From contig NZ_QTQP01000006.1 of the NCBI RefSeq assembly GCF_003854275.1, positions 1-64,000 of the forward strand: DNA of 64,000 bases, given 5' to 3'. The position numbers and the translations under genes were made by a program. The DNA comes from Burkholderia sp. Bp8963 (GTDB taxonomy: Bacteria > Pseudomonadota > Gammaproteobacteria > Burkholderiales > Burkholderiaceae). Each line of letters begins with the position of its first letter. Position 1 is the first letter of the stretch. This document shows, in pieces, positions 53,554 to 63,231 of this stretch. The notes beneath the pieces are model-generated. The model had not been told where the DNA came from. It did no database searches and saw nothing but the letters and a program-made list of their open reading frames with translations.

Positions 53554-54468
53554 ATGACGACGACACCTTTTGCAACAGTCCGCGACCTGCTGCGCTACGC
53601 CGTGACGCGCTTCTCGAAGGCGAAGCTTGCGTTCGGCCACGGCTCGGACAACGCTTACGACGAAGCAGCCTACCTGGTGCTGCGCACGCTCGACCTGCCG
53701 CTCGACACGCTCGAGCCGTTCCTCGACGCACGCCTGCTGCCGGACGAGCTCGACGCCGTGCTCGCCGTGATCGAACGGCGCGCGACCGAGCGCGTGCCGG
53801 CCGCCTATCTCACGCATGAAGCGTGGATGCACGGCCACCGCTTCTACGTCGACGAGCGCGTGATCGTGCCCCGCTCGTTCATCGGCGAGCTGCTCGACGA
53901 CGGGCTGCAGCCGTATGTCGCCGACCCCGAGCAGGTCGGCGCGGTGCTCGAGCTGTGCACGGGCTCCGGCTGCCTTGCGATCCTCGCGGCAAGCGCATTC
54001 CCGAACGCGGAGATCGACGCGGTCGACCTGTCCGACAAGGCGCTCGAAGTCGCCGAGATCAACGTGCGCGACTACGGCCTCCAGGACCGCATCGCACTGC
54101 ATCGCGGCGATCTCTACACGCCGCTGCCCGTGTTCCGCTCGACCGACCCCGGCGCGCGCTACGACGTGATCCTGACGAACCCGCCGTACGTGAATGCGGC
54201 GTCGATGGCCGCGCTGCCGCCGGAATACCGTCACGAGCCCGAGATGGCGCTGGCAGGCGGCGACGACGGCATGGACATCGTCCGACGCATCATTGCCGAA
54301 GCGCGCAACTGGCTGCACAACGACGGCGTGCTCGTCGTCGAGATCGGCAACGAGCGCGGGAACGTCGAGGCGGCGTTCGGCGGCCTCGAACTGAACTGGC
54401 TGTCGACCAGCGCGGGCGAGGACAGCGTGTTCCTGATCCAGGCGTCGGATCTCCCGCAGAAAGCCTGA
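53554..54468 (+). CDS. prmB: 50S ribosomal protein L3 glutamine methyltransferase
   Basis: SAM-dependent N5-glutamine methyltransferase of the HemK/PrmB family; PrmB modifies uL3. 304 residues. The SAM motif VLELCTGSGCLAILAA and catalytic NPPY (residues 209-212, in DVILTNPPYVNA) are intact; the N-terminal helical domain (VRDLLRYAVTRFSKAKLAFG) matches PrmB more than PrmC. ATG at 53554 follows GGAG. Preceded by dapE and followed after 128 bp, with a large hairpin, by cls. Confidence 0.92.
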   Translation: MTTTPFATVRDLLRYAVTRFSKAKLAFGHGSDNAYDEAAYLVLRTLDLPLDTLEPFLDARLLPDELDAVLAVIERRATERVPAAYLTHEAWMHGHRFYVDERVIVPRSFIGELLDDGLQPYVADPEQVGAVLELCTGSGCLAILAASAFPNAEIDAVDLSDKALEVAEINVRDYGLQDRIALHRGDLYTPLPVFRSTDPGARYDVILTNPPYVNAASMAALPPEYRHEPEMALAGGDDGMDIVRRIIAEARNWLHNDGVLVVEIGNERGNVEAAFGGLELNWLSTSAGEDSVFLIQASDLPQKA

Positions 54469-54500
54469 CGGCCGTGGGCCGGCCCCGACCGGCCCCGACC

Positions 54501-54537
54501 AACCGCGCGGCGCGGCACCCCGCTTCGCCGCGCGGTT
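54501..54537 (+). other. Large 12-bp-stem hairpin between prmB and cls
   Basis: AACCGCGCGGCG / CGCCGCGCGGTT, 12-bp perfect stem, 13-nt loop. No T-run follows, so it is not a classical terminator; mRNA structure or Rho-linked site. Nearby CGGCCCCGAC is repeated in tandem. Confidence 0.5.
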
Positions 54538-54596
54538 CGGTAAGATGCGCGTACGCGGCGCCACGCCGCACGACTTCAGGAGTCCGTCAAGCGCCT

Positions 54597-56036
54597 ATGA
54601 CCCTCGACTGGCTACACCTTGGCACGCTCCTCCTCGCGATCCATGTGCTCGGCGTGATCGCGGCCTGCCACGCGATCCTGAATACCCGCACATCGCAAGG
54701 CGCGATCGCGTGGGCGGTGTCGCTTGCCGCGATGCCCTACCTGACGCTGATCCCGTATCTGTTCCTCGGCCGCAGCAAGTTCTCCGGCTACGTCGACGCG
54801 CGGCGTCACGAGGCGGAGGCGCTGCGCACCCGCACCCATCCCGTGCCGTGGCGCGACGGCGGCTCGACCGACGGCCCGCCCGCGGATGCACTCGGCGAGG
54901 CCGCGGTGCGCGCGCTCACGCGGCTCGGCGGCATGCCGTTCCTCGCCGGCAACGCGGTGCGCACGCTCGTCAACGGCGAGGCGACGTTCGCGGCGATCCT
55001 GTCGGCGATCGACAGCGCGCGCGACTACGTGATCGTCCAGTTCTTCATCATTCGCGACGACGCGCTCGGCCAGATGCTGCGCGACGCGCTGCTCGCACGC
55101 GCGGCGGCCGGCGTGCGCTGCTACGTGCTGTATGACAGCATCGGCAGCTTCGACCTGCCGCACGGCTATGTCGACGCGCTGCGGGCGGGCGGCGTCGAAG
55201 TCCACCCGTTCGCGACCAAGCGTCAGTTCGTCAACCGCTTCCAGCTCAACTTCCGCAATCACCGCAAGATCGTCGTCGTCGACGGCAATTGCGCGTTCGT
55301 CGGCGGGCATAACGTTGGCGTCGAGTATCTTGGCGCGAAACCGCGGCTGTCGCCGTGGCGCGACACGCACATCGAGGTGCGCGGCCCCGCCGTCGCGAGC
55401 ATCCAGTACGTGTTCGCGGAAGACTGGCACTGGGCGACACAGAGGCTGCCGCCGTTCGCGCCGCCGCCCGCGGCGCTTCCCGACGCCGACATGCATTGCC
55501 TCGCGGTGCCGATGGGGCCTGCCGACAAGCAGGAAACCGGCTCGCTGTTCTTCGTCGAGGCGATCAACGCGGCGCGCGAGCGGGCCTGGATCACCACGCC
55601 GTATCTCGTCCCGGACGAAGCCGTGATCGCCGCGCTCAAGCTCGCGGTGATGCGCGGCGTCGACGTGCGCATCCTGATTCCCAGCCGGCGCGACCACTAC
55701 GTCGTGTTCGAGGCGTCGAAGCTCTATGCGCGCGACCTCGCCGATGCGGGCGTCAAGGTGTTCCGCTACCGGCCGGGCTTCCTGCACCAGAAAGTCGTGC
55801 TGATCGACGGCCGCGCCGCCGCGGTCGGCAGCGCGAATCTCGACAACCGGTCGTTCCGCCTCAACTTCGAGATCATGGTGCTGACCGTGGACCGGACCTT
55901 CGCCGACGAAGTCGAGGCGATGCTCGCGGCCGACTTCGCGCTAGCGTATGAGGTCGATGCAAGCGAATACCGGAACTCGCCGGCGTGGCGGCGGGTCGCG
56001 ATGCACATCGCGCGGCTGTTCGCGCCGATTCTCTAG
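54597..56036 (+). CDS. cls: Cardiolipin synthase (phospholipase D family)
   Basis: Inner-membrane enzyme joining two phosphatidylglycerols to cardiolipin. 479 residues: two N-terminal membrane helices (LGTLLLAIHVLGVIAACHA, AWAVSLAAMPYLTLIPYLF), then two HKD motifs, NHRKIVVVDGNCAFVGG (near 222) and LHQKVVLIDGRAAAVGSAN (near 397), the catalytic PLD pair. ATG at 54597 has only a distant purine-rich site. It works on CDP-diacylglycerol-derived lipids made downstream of CdsA. Convergent with the glutathione peroxidase gene. Confidence 0.95.
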   Translation: MTLDWLHLGTLLLAIHVLGVIAACHAILNTRTSQGAIAWAVSLAAMPYLTLIPYLFLGRSKFSGYVDARRHEAEALRTRTHPVPWRDGGSTDGPPADALGEAAVRALTRLGGMPFLAGNAVRTLVNGEATFAAILSAIDSARDYVIVQFFIIRDDALGQMLRDALLARAAAGVRCYVLYDSIGSFDLPHGYVDALRAGGVEVHPFATKRQFVNRFQLNFRNHRKIVVVDGNCAFVGGHNVGVEYLGAKPRLSPWRDTHIEVRGPAVASIQYVFAEDWHWATQRLPPFAPPPAALPDADMHCLAVPMGPADKQETGSLFFVEAINAARERAWITTPYLVPDEAVIAALKLAVMRGVDVRILIPSRRDHYVVFEASKLYARDLADAGVKVFRYRPGFLHQKVVLIDGRAAAVGSANLDNRSFRLNFEIMVLTVDRTFADEVEAMLAADFALAYEVDASEYRNSPAWRRVAMHIARLFAPIL

Positions 56037-56060
56037 GGCCCGCGCCGCCCTGCCCCCGCA

Positions 56061-56540
56061 TCACAGCAGTTTTTCGACGTCGGCGGCGATTTCCTCGGGC
56101 TTGGTCGACGGTGCGTAGCGCTTGACGATCCGGCCGTCGCGGTCGACGAGGAACTTCGTGAAGTTCCACTTGATCGCCTTGAGCCCGAGGATGCCCGGCG
56201 CCTCGTCGGTCAGGTAGCGATACAGCGGGTGCGCGTGGTCGCCCTTCACGTCGATCTTCGCGAACATCGGGAACGTGACGCCGTAGTTGCGCTCGCAGAA
56301 CGCGCCGATCTGCGTGGCGTCGCCCGGCTCCTGCTTGCCGAACTGGTTGCACGGGAAACCGAGCACGAAGAAGTCGCGCGCCGCGTACTGGTCGTAGAGC
56401 TTCTGCAGCCCCGCGTACTGCGGCGTGAACCCGCATTCGCTCGCGGTATTGACGATCAGCAGCACCTTGCCGCGATACGCGTCGAGCGACACCGGCGCGC
56501 CGGCGAGGGTCTCTGCGCTGAAGGAATACAGTGTGGACAT
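56061..56540 (-). CDS. Glutathione peroxidase (BtuE-like)
   Basis: 159-residue thioredoxin-fold peroxidase. The peroxidatic Cys36 is in [12 protein letters not shown], with the conserved Gln and Trp region [14 protein letters not shown] and [12 protein letters not shown] second cysteine in FPCNQ could resolve the reaction with thioredoxin, as in bacterial BtuE, rather than glutathione. No signal peptide, so cytoplasmic. Divergent from the ABC-F gene across 133 bp and convergent with cls. Confidence 0.9.
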   Translation of the reverse strand: MSTLYSFSAETLAGAPVSLDAYRGKVLLIVNTASECGFTPQYAGLQKLYDQYAARDFFVLGFPCNQFGKQEPGDATQIGAFCERNYGVTFPMFAKIDVKGDHAHPLYRYLTDEAPGILGLKAIKWNFTKFLVDRDGRIVKRYAPSTKPEEIAADVEKLL

Positions 56541-56673
56541 CGGGCTCCCCCTTTCGAAATCGGACCGACGTGGAGTCTAGGCGAAATCGCGCCGGCGCGG
56601 GATCTCCCGAACGGCCAATGCCCGGTGTGCGGCCCGCAGTCTAGAATAGCGGTTTTGGCCAGCCATTTCCGCC

Positions 56674-58605
56674 GTGATCCGTTTCAATCAGTTCAGCCTT
56701 GCGCGCGGCACCAAGCCGCTTTTCGACGCGGCCTCGTTCGTGCTCAATCCCGGCGAGAAAGCCGGCCTGATCGGCGCGAACGGCGCCGGCAAGTCGACGC
56801 TGTTCGCGGTGCTGCGCGGCGAGCTGCACGCTGACGCCGGCGATTTCTCGATGCCGCCGTCGTGGCAGATCGCCCATGTGTCGCAGGAAACGCCCGCCGT
56901 CGACCGCACGGCGCTCGACTACACGCTCGACGGCGACGCGGCGCTGCGCGGGATCGAGGCGCGCATCGCGGCCGCGTCCGCCGCGCATGACGGCGCAGCC
57001 GAAGCGGAAGCGCATGCGGCGTTCGCCGACGCGGACGGCTACACGGCGCCGGCACGCGCGGAGGCGCTGCTGCTCGGCCTCGGCTTCACGCTCGCGCAGA
57101 CGCGCGAGCCGGTCGCGAGCTTCTCCGGCGGCTGGCGGATGCGCCTGAACCTCGCGCAGGCGCTGATGTGCCGGTCCGACCTGCTGCTGCTCGACGAACC
57201 GACGAACCACCTCGACCTCGATGCGATCGTCTGGCTCGAAGACTGGCTGCACCGCTATCCCGGCACGCTCGTCGTGATCTCGCACGACCGCGAATTCCTC
57301 GATTCGATCTGCAACGTGACGCTGCACCTCGAGAACCGGCAGATCAAGCGCTACGGCGGCAACTACTCGCAGTTCGAAGTGCTGCGCGCGCAGCAGCTCG
57401 CGCTGCAGCAAAGCGCGTACGAAAAGCAGCAGAAGACGGTCGCCCACCTGCAGAGCTTCATCGACCGCTTCAAGGCCAAGGCCACCAAGGCCCGGCAGGC
57501 GCAGAGCCGGATGAAGGCACTCGAGAAGATGGAGCTGATCGCGCCCGCGCACGTCGCGTCGCCGTTCACGTTCGAATTCCGCACGCCCGACGCGGCGCCG
57601 AACCCGATGATGGTGATGGAAGACGTCCGCTGCGGCTACCACGGCGACGACGGCGCAGAGATCCCGATCGTCGAGCGCGTATCGCTGTCGATTCAGAACG
57701 GCCAGCGCATCGGCCTGCTCGGCGCGAACGGCCAGGGTAAATCGACGCTGATCAAGACGCTGGCCGCGACGCTCGAACCGCTGTCGGGCCACGTGCGCGA
57801 AGGCAAGGGGCTGACGATCGGCTATTTTGCGCAGCACCAGCTCGAAACGCTGCGCGAGGACGATTCGCCGCTCGCGCATCTCGGGCGGCTCGCACCCGAC
57901 ACCCGTGAACAGGAGCTGCGCGACTTCCTCGGCGGCTTCAACTTCTCGGGCGACATGGCGACGAGCCCGGTCGGCCCGTTCTCGGGCGGCGAGAAGGCGC
58001 GCCTCGCGCTCGCGCTGATCATCTGGCAGAAGCCTAACCTGCTGCTACTCGACGAACCGACCAACCACCTCGACCTCGAGACGCGCCACGCGCTGACGAT
58101 GGCGCTCGCGCAATTCGACGGCACGCTGATCCTCGTGTCGCACGACCGGCACCTGCTGCGCGCGACGACCGACCAGTTCATGCTGGTTGCGAAGCACCGT
58201 CTGCAGCCGTTCGATGGCGACCTCGACGACTATCGCGACTGGCTGCTGCAGCACGCGGCCGAGCAGCGCGCCGCCGCGAAGGCCGACAGCGCGGCAGCGG
58301 CCGGCATGGAGCCGACCGTCAACCGCAAGGACCAGAAGCGCCAGGAAGCCGAGGCGCGGCAGCGGCTGTCGCACCTGAAAAGGCCGCTGCAGTCGCGCAT
58401 CACGAAGCTGGAAAAGGAGATGGACACGCTGCACGCGGAAAAGGCCCGCCTCGACGCTTTCGTTGCCGATCCGGCGAGCTACGAGGCAGCCCGCAAGACG
58501 GAACTGACCGACGCGATCCGCAAGCTCGGCGACGTCAACGCGCGGCTCGAAACCGTCGAAGCCGACTGGCTCGCCGCACAGGAAGAACTGGAGCAGATCG
58601 GCTGA
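56674..58605 (+). CDS. ABC-F family ATPase (YheS-like)
   Basis: Soluble ABC-F protein with two ATPase domains, acting on the ribosome rather than in transport. 643 residues: Walker A GANGAGKS (34-41) and GANGQGKS near 349, signatures FSGGWRM and FSGGEKA, Walker B LLLLDEPTNHLDL twice, and the P-site tRNA-interaction linker RFKAKATKARQAQSRMKALEKMELIAP. It matches E. coli YheS by motif order. The C-terminal tail is a charged coiled coil (ITKLEKEMDTLHAEKARLD). The start is GTG at 56674. The next gene is convergent. Confidence 0.93.
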   Translation: MIRFNQFSLARGTKPLFDAASFVLNPGEKAGLIGANGAGKSTLFAVLRGELHADAGDFSMPPSWQIAHVSQETPAVDRTALDYTLDGDAALRGIEARIAAASAAHDGAAEAEAHAAFADADGYTAPARAEALLLGLGFTLAQTREPVASFSGGWRMRLNLAQALMCRSDLLLLDEPTNHLDLDAIVWLEDWLHRYPGTLVVISHDREFLDSICNVTLHLENRQIKRYGGNYSQFEVLRAQQLALQQSAYEKQQKTVAHLQSFIDRFKAKATKARQAQSRMKALEKMELIAPAHVASPFTFEFRTPDAAPNPMMVMEDVRCGYHGDDGAEIPIVERVSLSIQNGQRIGLLGANGQGKSTLIKTLAATLEPLSGHVREGKGLTIGYFAQHQLETLREDDSPLAHLGRLAPDTREQELRDFLGGFNFSGDMATSPVGPFSGGEKARLALALIIWQKPNLLLLDEPTNHLDLETRHALTMALAQFDGTLILVSHDRHLLRATTDQFMLVAKHRLQPFDGDLDDYRDWLLQHAAEQRAAAKADSAAAAGMEPTVNRKDQKRQEAEARQRLSHLKRPLQSRITKLEKEMDTLHAEKARLDAFVADPASYEAARKTELTDAIRKLGDVNARLETVEADWLAAQEELEQIG

Positions 58606-58765
58606 CCGCCGCGTGGCGCGGCGCGCGCCTGCACGGCGGACGCGCCCGGCGCGTCCGGCGCCGATGCGGCCGATGGCGCCGATGCGCCGATGCGACAAGG
58701 CCGGGGGCCGGGGCCGGGTATGATGGCCCGGCCTGCCAGTCGTTCTCGGCGTGCAAGCGGGCGGC

Positions 58766-59032
58766 TCAACGCCGCGGCAGCGTGTCGCGCGGCATCTGCT
58801 CGTCGTCGCCCATCAGGTGGCGGCGCCCTTCGGTCGGCCGCTGGATCGCCGCGACGACTTCCGCCTCCGTCACATCCTCCGACACGACCCGGCGCGCGAG
58901 GCGCCCTTCCGCGTCGATCCATTCGACGATCCGGCACCCGCCGCCCCATGGCTGGCGGATCGGCTCCGACACACGGCAGCCGCGCAGGTTGTAAGCGCGT
59001 CCGCCTGGCGCTTGCCCAGACTGTTTGAACAT
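58766..59032 (-). CDS. Small DUF2866-like protein
   Basis: 88 residues, resembling a Burkholderia-restricted DUF (DUF2866 from memory; naming moderate). Visible features are a conserved-looking core RGCRVSEPIRQPWGGGCRIVEWID and EDVTEAEVVAAIQRPTEGRRHL, an acidic C-terminus, and no signal peptide or membrane helix. ATG at 59032 follows AAAGGGA; an upstream ATG 15 nt earlier lacks it. Convergent with the ABC-F gene and co-directional after 156 bp with radA, which ends at 59189. Function unknown. Confidence 0.65.
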   Translation of the reverse strand: MFKQSGQAPGGRAYNLRGCRVSEPIRQPWGGGCRIVEWIDAEGRLARRVVSEDVTEAEVVAAIQRPTEGRRHLMGDDEQMPRDTLPRR

Positions 59033-59188
59033 AGGTCCCTTTCGCATGGCGCGGCATGGCGCGATTCGACAATCTGCCAAGGATAGGGAAATGCGATGTC
59101 CGGCGGGTTACATAAGCCTACAATTTCTTTACAGCGAATTACGCGACAGATCGCCGGAGGCCCGGCCCCCGGCGTCGCGTGACAGCGC

Positions 59189-60565
59189 TCACTCGAGCCC
59201 GCGCACCCGGTCGATCGCCTGCTCGATCCGCTCGACCGCCATCACCTCCAGTCCGTCGACCGGCTGCTTCGGCGCGTTCGCCTTCGGAATCAGCGCGGTC
59301 GTGAAGCCGAGCTTTGCGGCCTCGCGCAGGCGCTCCTGCCCGCGCGGAGACGGCCGGATCTCGCCGGCCAGCCCCACTTCGCCAAACACGATCAGGCCCT
59401 TCGGCAACGGCTTGTTGCGCATCGACGAGTGGATCGCGAGCAGCACCGCGAGATCGGCAGCGGGCTCGGCGATCTTCACGCCGCCCACCGCGTTGAGGAA
59501 TACATCCTGATCGAAGCACGCGATGCCCGCATGGCGGTGCAGCACCGCGAGCAGCATCGCGAGCCGGTTCTGCTCGAGGCCGACCGCGAGGCGGCGCGGG
59601 TTCGGCACGTGCGCGGTATCGACGAGCGCCTGGATCTCGACGAGCAGCGGCCGCGTGCCCTCCTGCGTGACGAGCACGCACGAGCCGGGCACGATCTGCT
59701 CGTGTTGCGACAGAAACAGCGCGGACGGATTGGCAACGCCGCGCAGCCCGCGCTCGGTCATCGCGAACACGCCGAGTTCGTTCACCGCGCCGAAGCGGTT
59801 CTTGAACGCGCGCACGAGGCGGAACGACGAATGCGTGTCGCCTTCGAAGTACAGCACGGTGTCGACGATGTGCTCGAGCACACGCGGGCCGGCCAGGTTG
59901 CCTTCCTTCGTCACGTGTCCGACCATGATGATCGCGGTGCCCGACTGCTTCGCGATACGCGTGAGCTGCGCCGCGCACTCACGCACCTGCGCGACCGAGC
60001 CGGGCGCCGACGTGAGCGCTTCCGAATAGACGGTCTGGATCGAGTCGATGACCGCGACGTCCGGCCGCTCCGCGTCGATCGCGGCCTGGATCTTCTCGAG
60101 CTGGATCTCCGCGAGCAGCTTCAGCTCGGCCACCGGCACGCCGCCGTCGAGCAGCGCGAGCCGTTGCGCGCGCAACGCGATCTGCGCGGCCGATTCCTCG
60201 CCACTGATATAGAGCGTGCGCCGTTCGCTCGCGATGCCCGCGAGCGACTGCAGCAGCAGCGTCGACTTGCCGATGCCCGGATCGCCGCCGATCAGCACCA
60301 CGCCACCCGCGACGAGCCCGCCGCCGAGCACGCGGTCGAATTCGCCGATCCCGGTCGAGAAGCGCGGCACATCGGCCGCCTCGATGTCGACGAGGCGCTG
60401 CACCGGCGCGCGCTTCGCGAGCGACTGGAAGCGGTGTGCGGCCGGCGACTCGGCAACCGATTCGACGAGCGTGTTCCAGGCCTGGCACGACGGGCACTGC
60501 CCTTGCCACTTCGGCGTCTGGCCGCCGCACTCGCTACAGACGAAAACCGTTTTCTGCTTGGCCAC
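59189..60565 (-). CDS. radA: DNA repair protein RadA
   Basis: RecA-like ATPase promoting branch migration in recombination. 458 residues: N-terminal zinc finger CSECGGQTPKWQGQCPSCQ with Cys10, 13, 24 and 27; Walker A GGDPGIGKST at about 93-102; the KNRFG motif; and a C-terminal Lon-like domain (VFGEVGLAGEIRPSPRG). The start GTG at 60565 (MAKQKTVFVCSEC) is chosen because the zinc finger starts right after; further upstream residues are not family-like. alr precedes it by 11 bp. Confidence 0.97.
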   Translation of the reverse strand: MAKQKTVFVCSECGGQTPKWQGQCPSCQAWNTLVESVAESPAAHRFQSLAKRAPVQRLVDIEAADVPRFSTGIGEFDRVLGGGLVAGGVVLIGGDPGIGKSTLLLQSLAGIASERRTLYISGEESAAQIALRAQRLALLDGGVPVAELKLLAEIQLEKIQAAIDAERPDVAVIDSIQTVYSEALTSAPGSVAQVRECAAQLTRIAKQSGTAIIMVGHVTKEGNLAGPRVLEHIVDTVLYFEGDTHSSFRLVRAFKNRFGAVNELGVFAMTERGLRGVANPSALFLSQHEQIVPGSCVLVTQEGTRPLLVEIQALVDTAHVPNPRRLAVGLEQNRLAMLLAVLHRHAGIACFDQDVFLNAVGGVKIAEPAADLAVLLAIHSSMRNKPLPKGLIVFGEVGLAGEIRPSPRGQERLREAAKLGFTTALIPKANAPKQPVDGLEVMAVERIEQAIDRVRGLE

Positions 60566-60576
60566 GCGGTGCGCCC

Positions 60577-61647
60577 TTATTCCGCGCGCACCGGCACGCG
60601 GCCGGCCACCGCGCACATCAACTCATAGCCGATCGTCCCGCAATGCGTTGCGACGTCGTCGATCGGCAGGTCGTCACCCCACAGCTCGACGCGCGCGCCG
60701 ACGCCCGCCTGCGGACACGGGGTCAGGTCGACCGTGATCATGTCCATCGACACGCGGCCGACGATCCGCGTGCGGATGCCGTCGACGATCACCGGCGTGC
60801 CCTCAGGCGCGACGCGCGGATAGCCGTCCGCATAGCCGCACGCGACGACGCCGATGCGCATCTGTGCCTGCGCGGAGTATGTCGAGCCATAGCCGATCGA
60901 TTGCCCCTTCGCGATCGTCTGCACCGCGATCAGCTCGGACGCGAGCGTCATCGCCGGCTTGAGGCCCGTGTCGGCGAGGTCGGCGGAGCGGCCGGACGGC
61001 GACGCGCCGTACAGCATGATCCCCGGGCGCACCCAGTCGAAATGCGTGTGCGGGTGCCAGAGCACCGCTGCCGAGTTCGCGAGGCTGCGCGCGCCGGCAA
61101 TGTTTTCCGCACCGCGCTCAAATGCAGCCATCTGCTCGGCGACGCCGCGCTCGCTGTCGGCATCCGAAAAATGGGTCATCAACGTGATCTGGCCGATGCC
61201 GGGGCATGCACGCGCACGCTCCCACGCCGCGCGGTACTTCTCGGGCGTATAGCCGAGCCGGTTCATCCCGCTGTTCATCTTCAGCTGCACGTTGATGGGC
61301 TTCGACAGCCGCGCCGTCTCGAGCATCCGCATCTGCTCGTCGTTGTGGACGGTCGTGGTCAGGCTGTAGCGGTCGACCACGTCGAGGTCGCTCGAGCGGA
61401 AGAACCCTTCGAGCAGCAGGATCGGACCGGCCCAGCCGAGTTCGCGCAGCTTGACGGCCTCGTCGAGATCGAGCAGCCCGAAACCGTCGGTGCCGCGCAG
61501 GCCGGGAAACGCGCGCGCGAGGCCGTGGCCGTAGGCGTTCGCCTTGACGATCGCCCAGACCTTGGACTGACCGGCATAGCGGCGGACGACGGAGAGATTG
61601 TTCGCGAGAGCGGCGGTATGAATGGTGGCGGAGATCGGGCGCGGCAT
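60577..61647 (-). CDS. alr: Alanine racemase
   Basis: PLP enzyme supplying D-alanine for peptidoglycan. 356 residues; the PLP-binding Lys35 is in [10 protein letters not shown], and the catalytic Tyr lies in [21 protein letters not shown] is also conserved. It is 11 bp before radA, so co-transcribed, and divergent from lplT across 218 bp. Alr plus the dap genes at 49.8-53.5 kb give both special amino acids of the wall peptide. Confidence 0.97.
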   Translation of the reverse strand: MPRPISATIHTAALANNLSVVRRYAGQSKVWAIVKANAYGHGLARAFPGLRGTDGFGLLDLDEAVKLRELGWAGPILLLEGFFRSSDLDVVDRYSLTTTVHNDEQMRMLETARLSKPINVQLKMNSGMNRLGYTPEKYRAAWERARACPGIGQITLMTHFSDADSERGVAEQMAAFERGAENIAGARSLANSAAVLWHPHTHFDWVRPGIMLYGASPSGRSADLADTGLKPAMTLASELIAVQTIAKGQSIGYGSTYSAQAQMRIGVVACGYADGYPRVAPEGTPVIVDGIRTRIVGRVSMDMITVDLTPCPQAGVGARVELWGDDLPIDDVATHCGTIGYELMCAVAGRVPVRAE

Positions 61648-61865
61648 GGGAAATTTACGTAAAGACGCTTGCGAATCATCAGCTTACCGTGCCTTTTGGG
61701 CACCGAAGCCGACAACTTGCGGAACGATCGGGGAATCTTGCTAGTCCGAATCGCTGTATTTTCGTGTTATAAAGCCGTGCGCACAACCCATTTCGAACGG
61801 AATAAGCCGATCGCCTACCCGGCGGCCTACGCGGCCGGACCGCAGCGACGAAAGCATCGCATCAG

Positions 61866-63173
61866 ATGAAAAAAGGTTTTTACACCATCATGGCCGCGCA
61901 GTTTTTCTCGTCGCTGGCCGACAGTGCGCTCCTCATCGCCGCCATTGCCCTGCTGAAAGACCTGAACGCCCCCAACTGGATGACACCGCTGCTGAAGCTG
62001 TTCTTCGTGTTGTCCTATGTCGTGCTCGCGGCGTTCGTCGGCGCCTTCGCGGATTCGCGCCCGAAGGGCCACGTGATGTTCATCACCAACTCGATCAAGG
62101 TCGCAGGCTGCCTGATCATGCTGTTCGGCGCCCATCCGCTGATCGCCTACGGGATCGTCGGCTTCGGCGCGGCGGCCTACTCGCCCGCCAAGTACGGGAT
62201 ACTCACCGAGCTGCTGCCGGCCGACCGGCTCGTCGCGGCGAACGGCTGGATCGAAGGCACGACCGTCAGCTCGATCATCCTCGGCACCGTGCTCGGCGGC
62301 GCGCTGATCAGTCCGCACATCGCATCGCACGTAATCGCGCACACGCCGGCGTGGATCGGCACGCCCGCCGAAGCCGCGATCGCGGTCATCCTCGCGATCT
62401 ACGTGATCGCCGCGCTGTTCAACCTGCGCATTCCCGATACCGGCGCGCGCTATCCGAAGCAGCAGCACGGGCCGATCAGGCTGATCACCGACTTCGCCGA
62501 CTGCTTCATGGTGCTCTGGCACGACAAGCTCGGCCAGATCTCGCTCGCCGTCACGACACTGTTCTGGGGCGCGGGCGCGACGCTGCAGTTCATCGTGCTG
62601 AAATGGGCCGAGGTGTCGCTCGGCATGTCGCTGTCCGAAGGCGCGCTGCTGCAGGCGGTCGTCGCGTTCGGCGTCGCGGCCGGCGCGATTGCCGCGGCCA
62701 ACCGGATTCCGCTCAAGAAGTCGCTGAGCGTACTGCCCGTCGGCATCATCATGGGCATCGCGGTGATGCTGATGGCGTTCTACTCGCGCGATCTGATCCC
62801 GTCGAACTGGATCATCCATCTCAGCCACATCCGGCTGCCGGTCTACCTGATCATCGCGTACATCTTCCTGATGTGCGTCGGCGCGCTGTCCGGCTACTTT
62901 GTCGTGCCGATGAATGCACTGCTGCAGCACCGCGGCCACGTGCTGCTGTCGGCCGGCCACTCGATCGCGGTGCAGAACTTCAACGAGAACCTGTCGGTGC
63001 TCGTGATGCTGTGCCTGTACGCGGTGCTCGTGTGGCTCGACGTGCCGGTCGGCGTCGTGATCGTGCTGTTCGGCACCTTTGTCTGCCTGACGATGTGGCT
63101 CGTGATGCGCCGCCACCAGGCGAACCAGCGCCAGTTCGATTCGGTCGCGCTGATCGGCGAGGCGAAGCACTGA
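61866..63173 (+). CDS. lplT: Lysophospholipid transporter LplT-like (MFS)
   Basis: Inner-membrane MFS protein with about 12 helices in 435 residues, similar to LplT, which flips lysophospholipids inward for reacylation. It opens [21 protein letters not shown], the family beginning, and carries the inter-helix motif [16 protein letters not shown]. In many bacteria LplT works with an acyltransferase/acyl-ACP synthetase (Aas), not present here. A TATAAA at 61768 is a possible -10. thiD follows after 58 bp; a weak hairpin (63201-63222) lies between. Confidence 0.88.
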   Translation: MKKGFYTIMAAQFFSSLADSALLIAAIALLKDLNAPNWMTPLLKLFFVLSYVVLAAFVGAFADSRPKGHVMFITNSIKVAGCLIMLFGAHPLIAYGIVGFGAAAYSPAKYGILTELLPADRLVAANGWIEGTTVSSIILGTVLGGALISPHIASHVIAHTPAWIGTPAEAAIAVILAIYVIAALFNLRIPDTGARYPKQQHGPIRLITDFADCFMVLWHDKLGQISLAVTTLFWGAGATLQFIVLKWAEVSLGMSLSEGALLQAVVAFGVAAGAIAAANRIPLKKSLSVLPVGIIMGIAVMLMAFYSRDLIPSNWIIHLSHIRLPVYLIIAYIFLMCVGALSGYFVVPMNALLQHRGHVLLSAGHSIAVQNFNENLSVLVMLCLYAVLVWLDVPVGVVIVLFGTFVCLTMWLVMRRHQANQRQFDSVALIGEAKH

Positions 63174-63200
63174 CGCGCCCCTTCCCGTTTCCGCAAGCCC

Positions 63201-63222
63201 GCGCCGGTTCCCGAACCGGCGC
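63201..63222 (+). terminator. Weak terminator-like hairpin between lplT and thiD
   Basis: GCGCCGGTTC / GAACCGGCGC with a 2-nt gap, then only TTTGCC. Probably inefficient. Confidence 0.35.
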
Positions 63223-63231
63223 TTTGCCATC

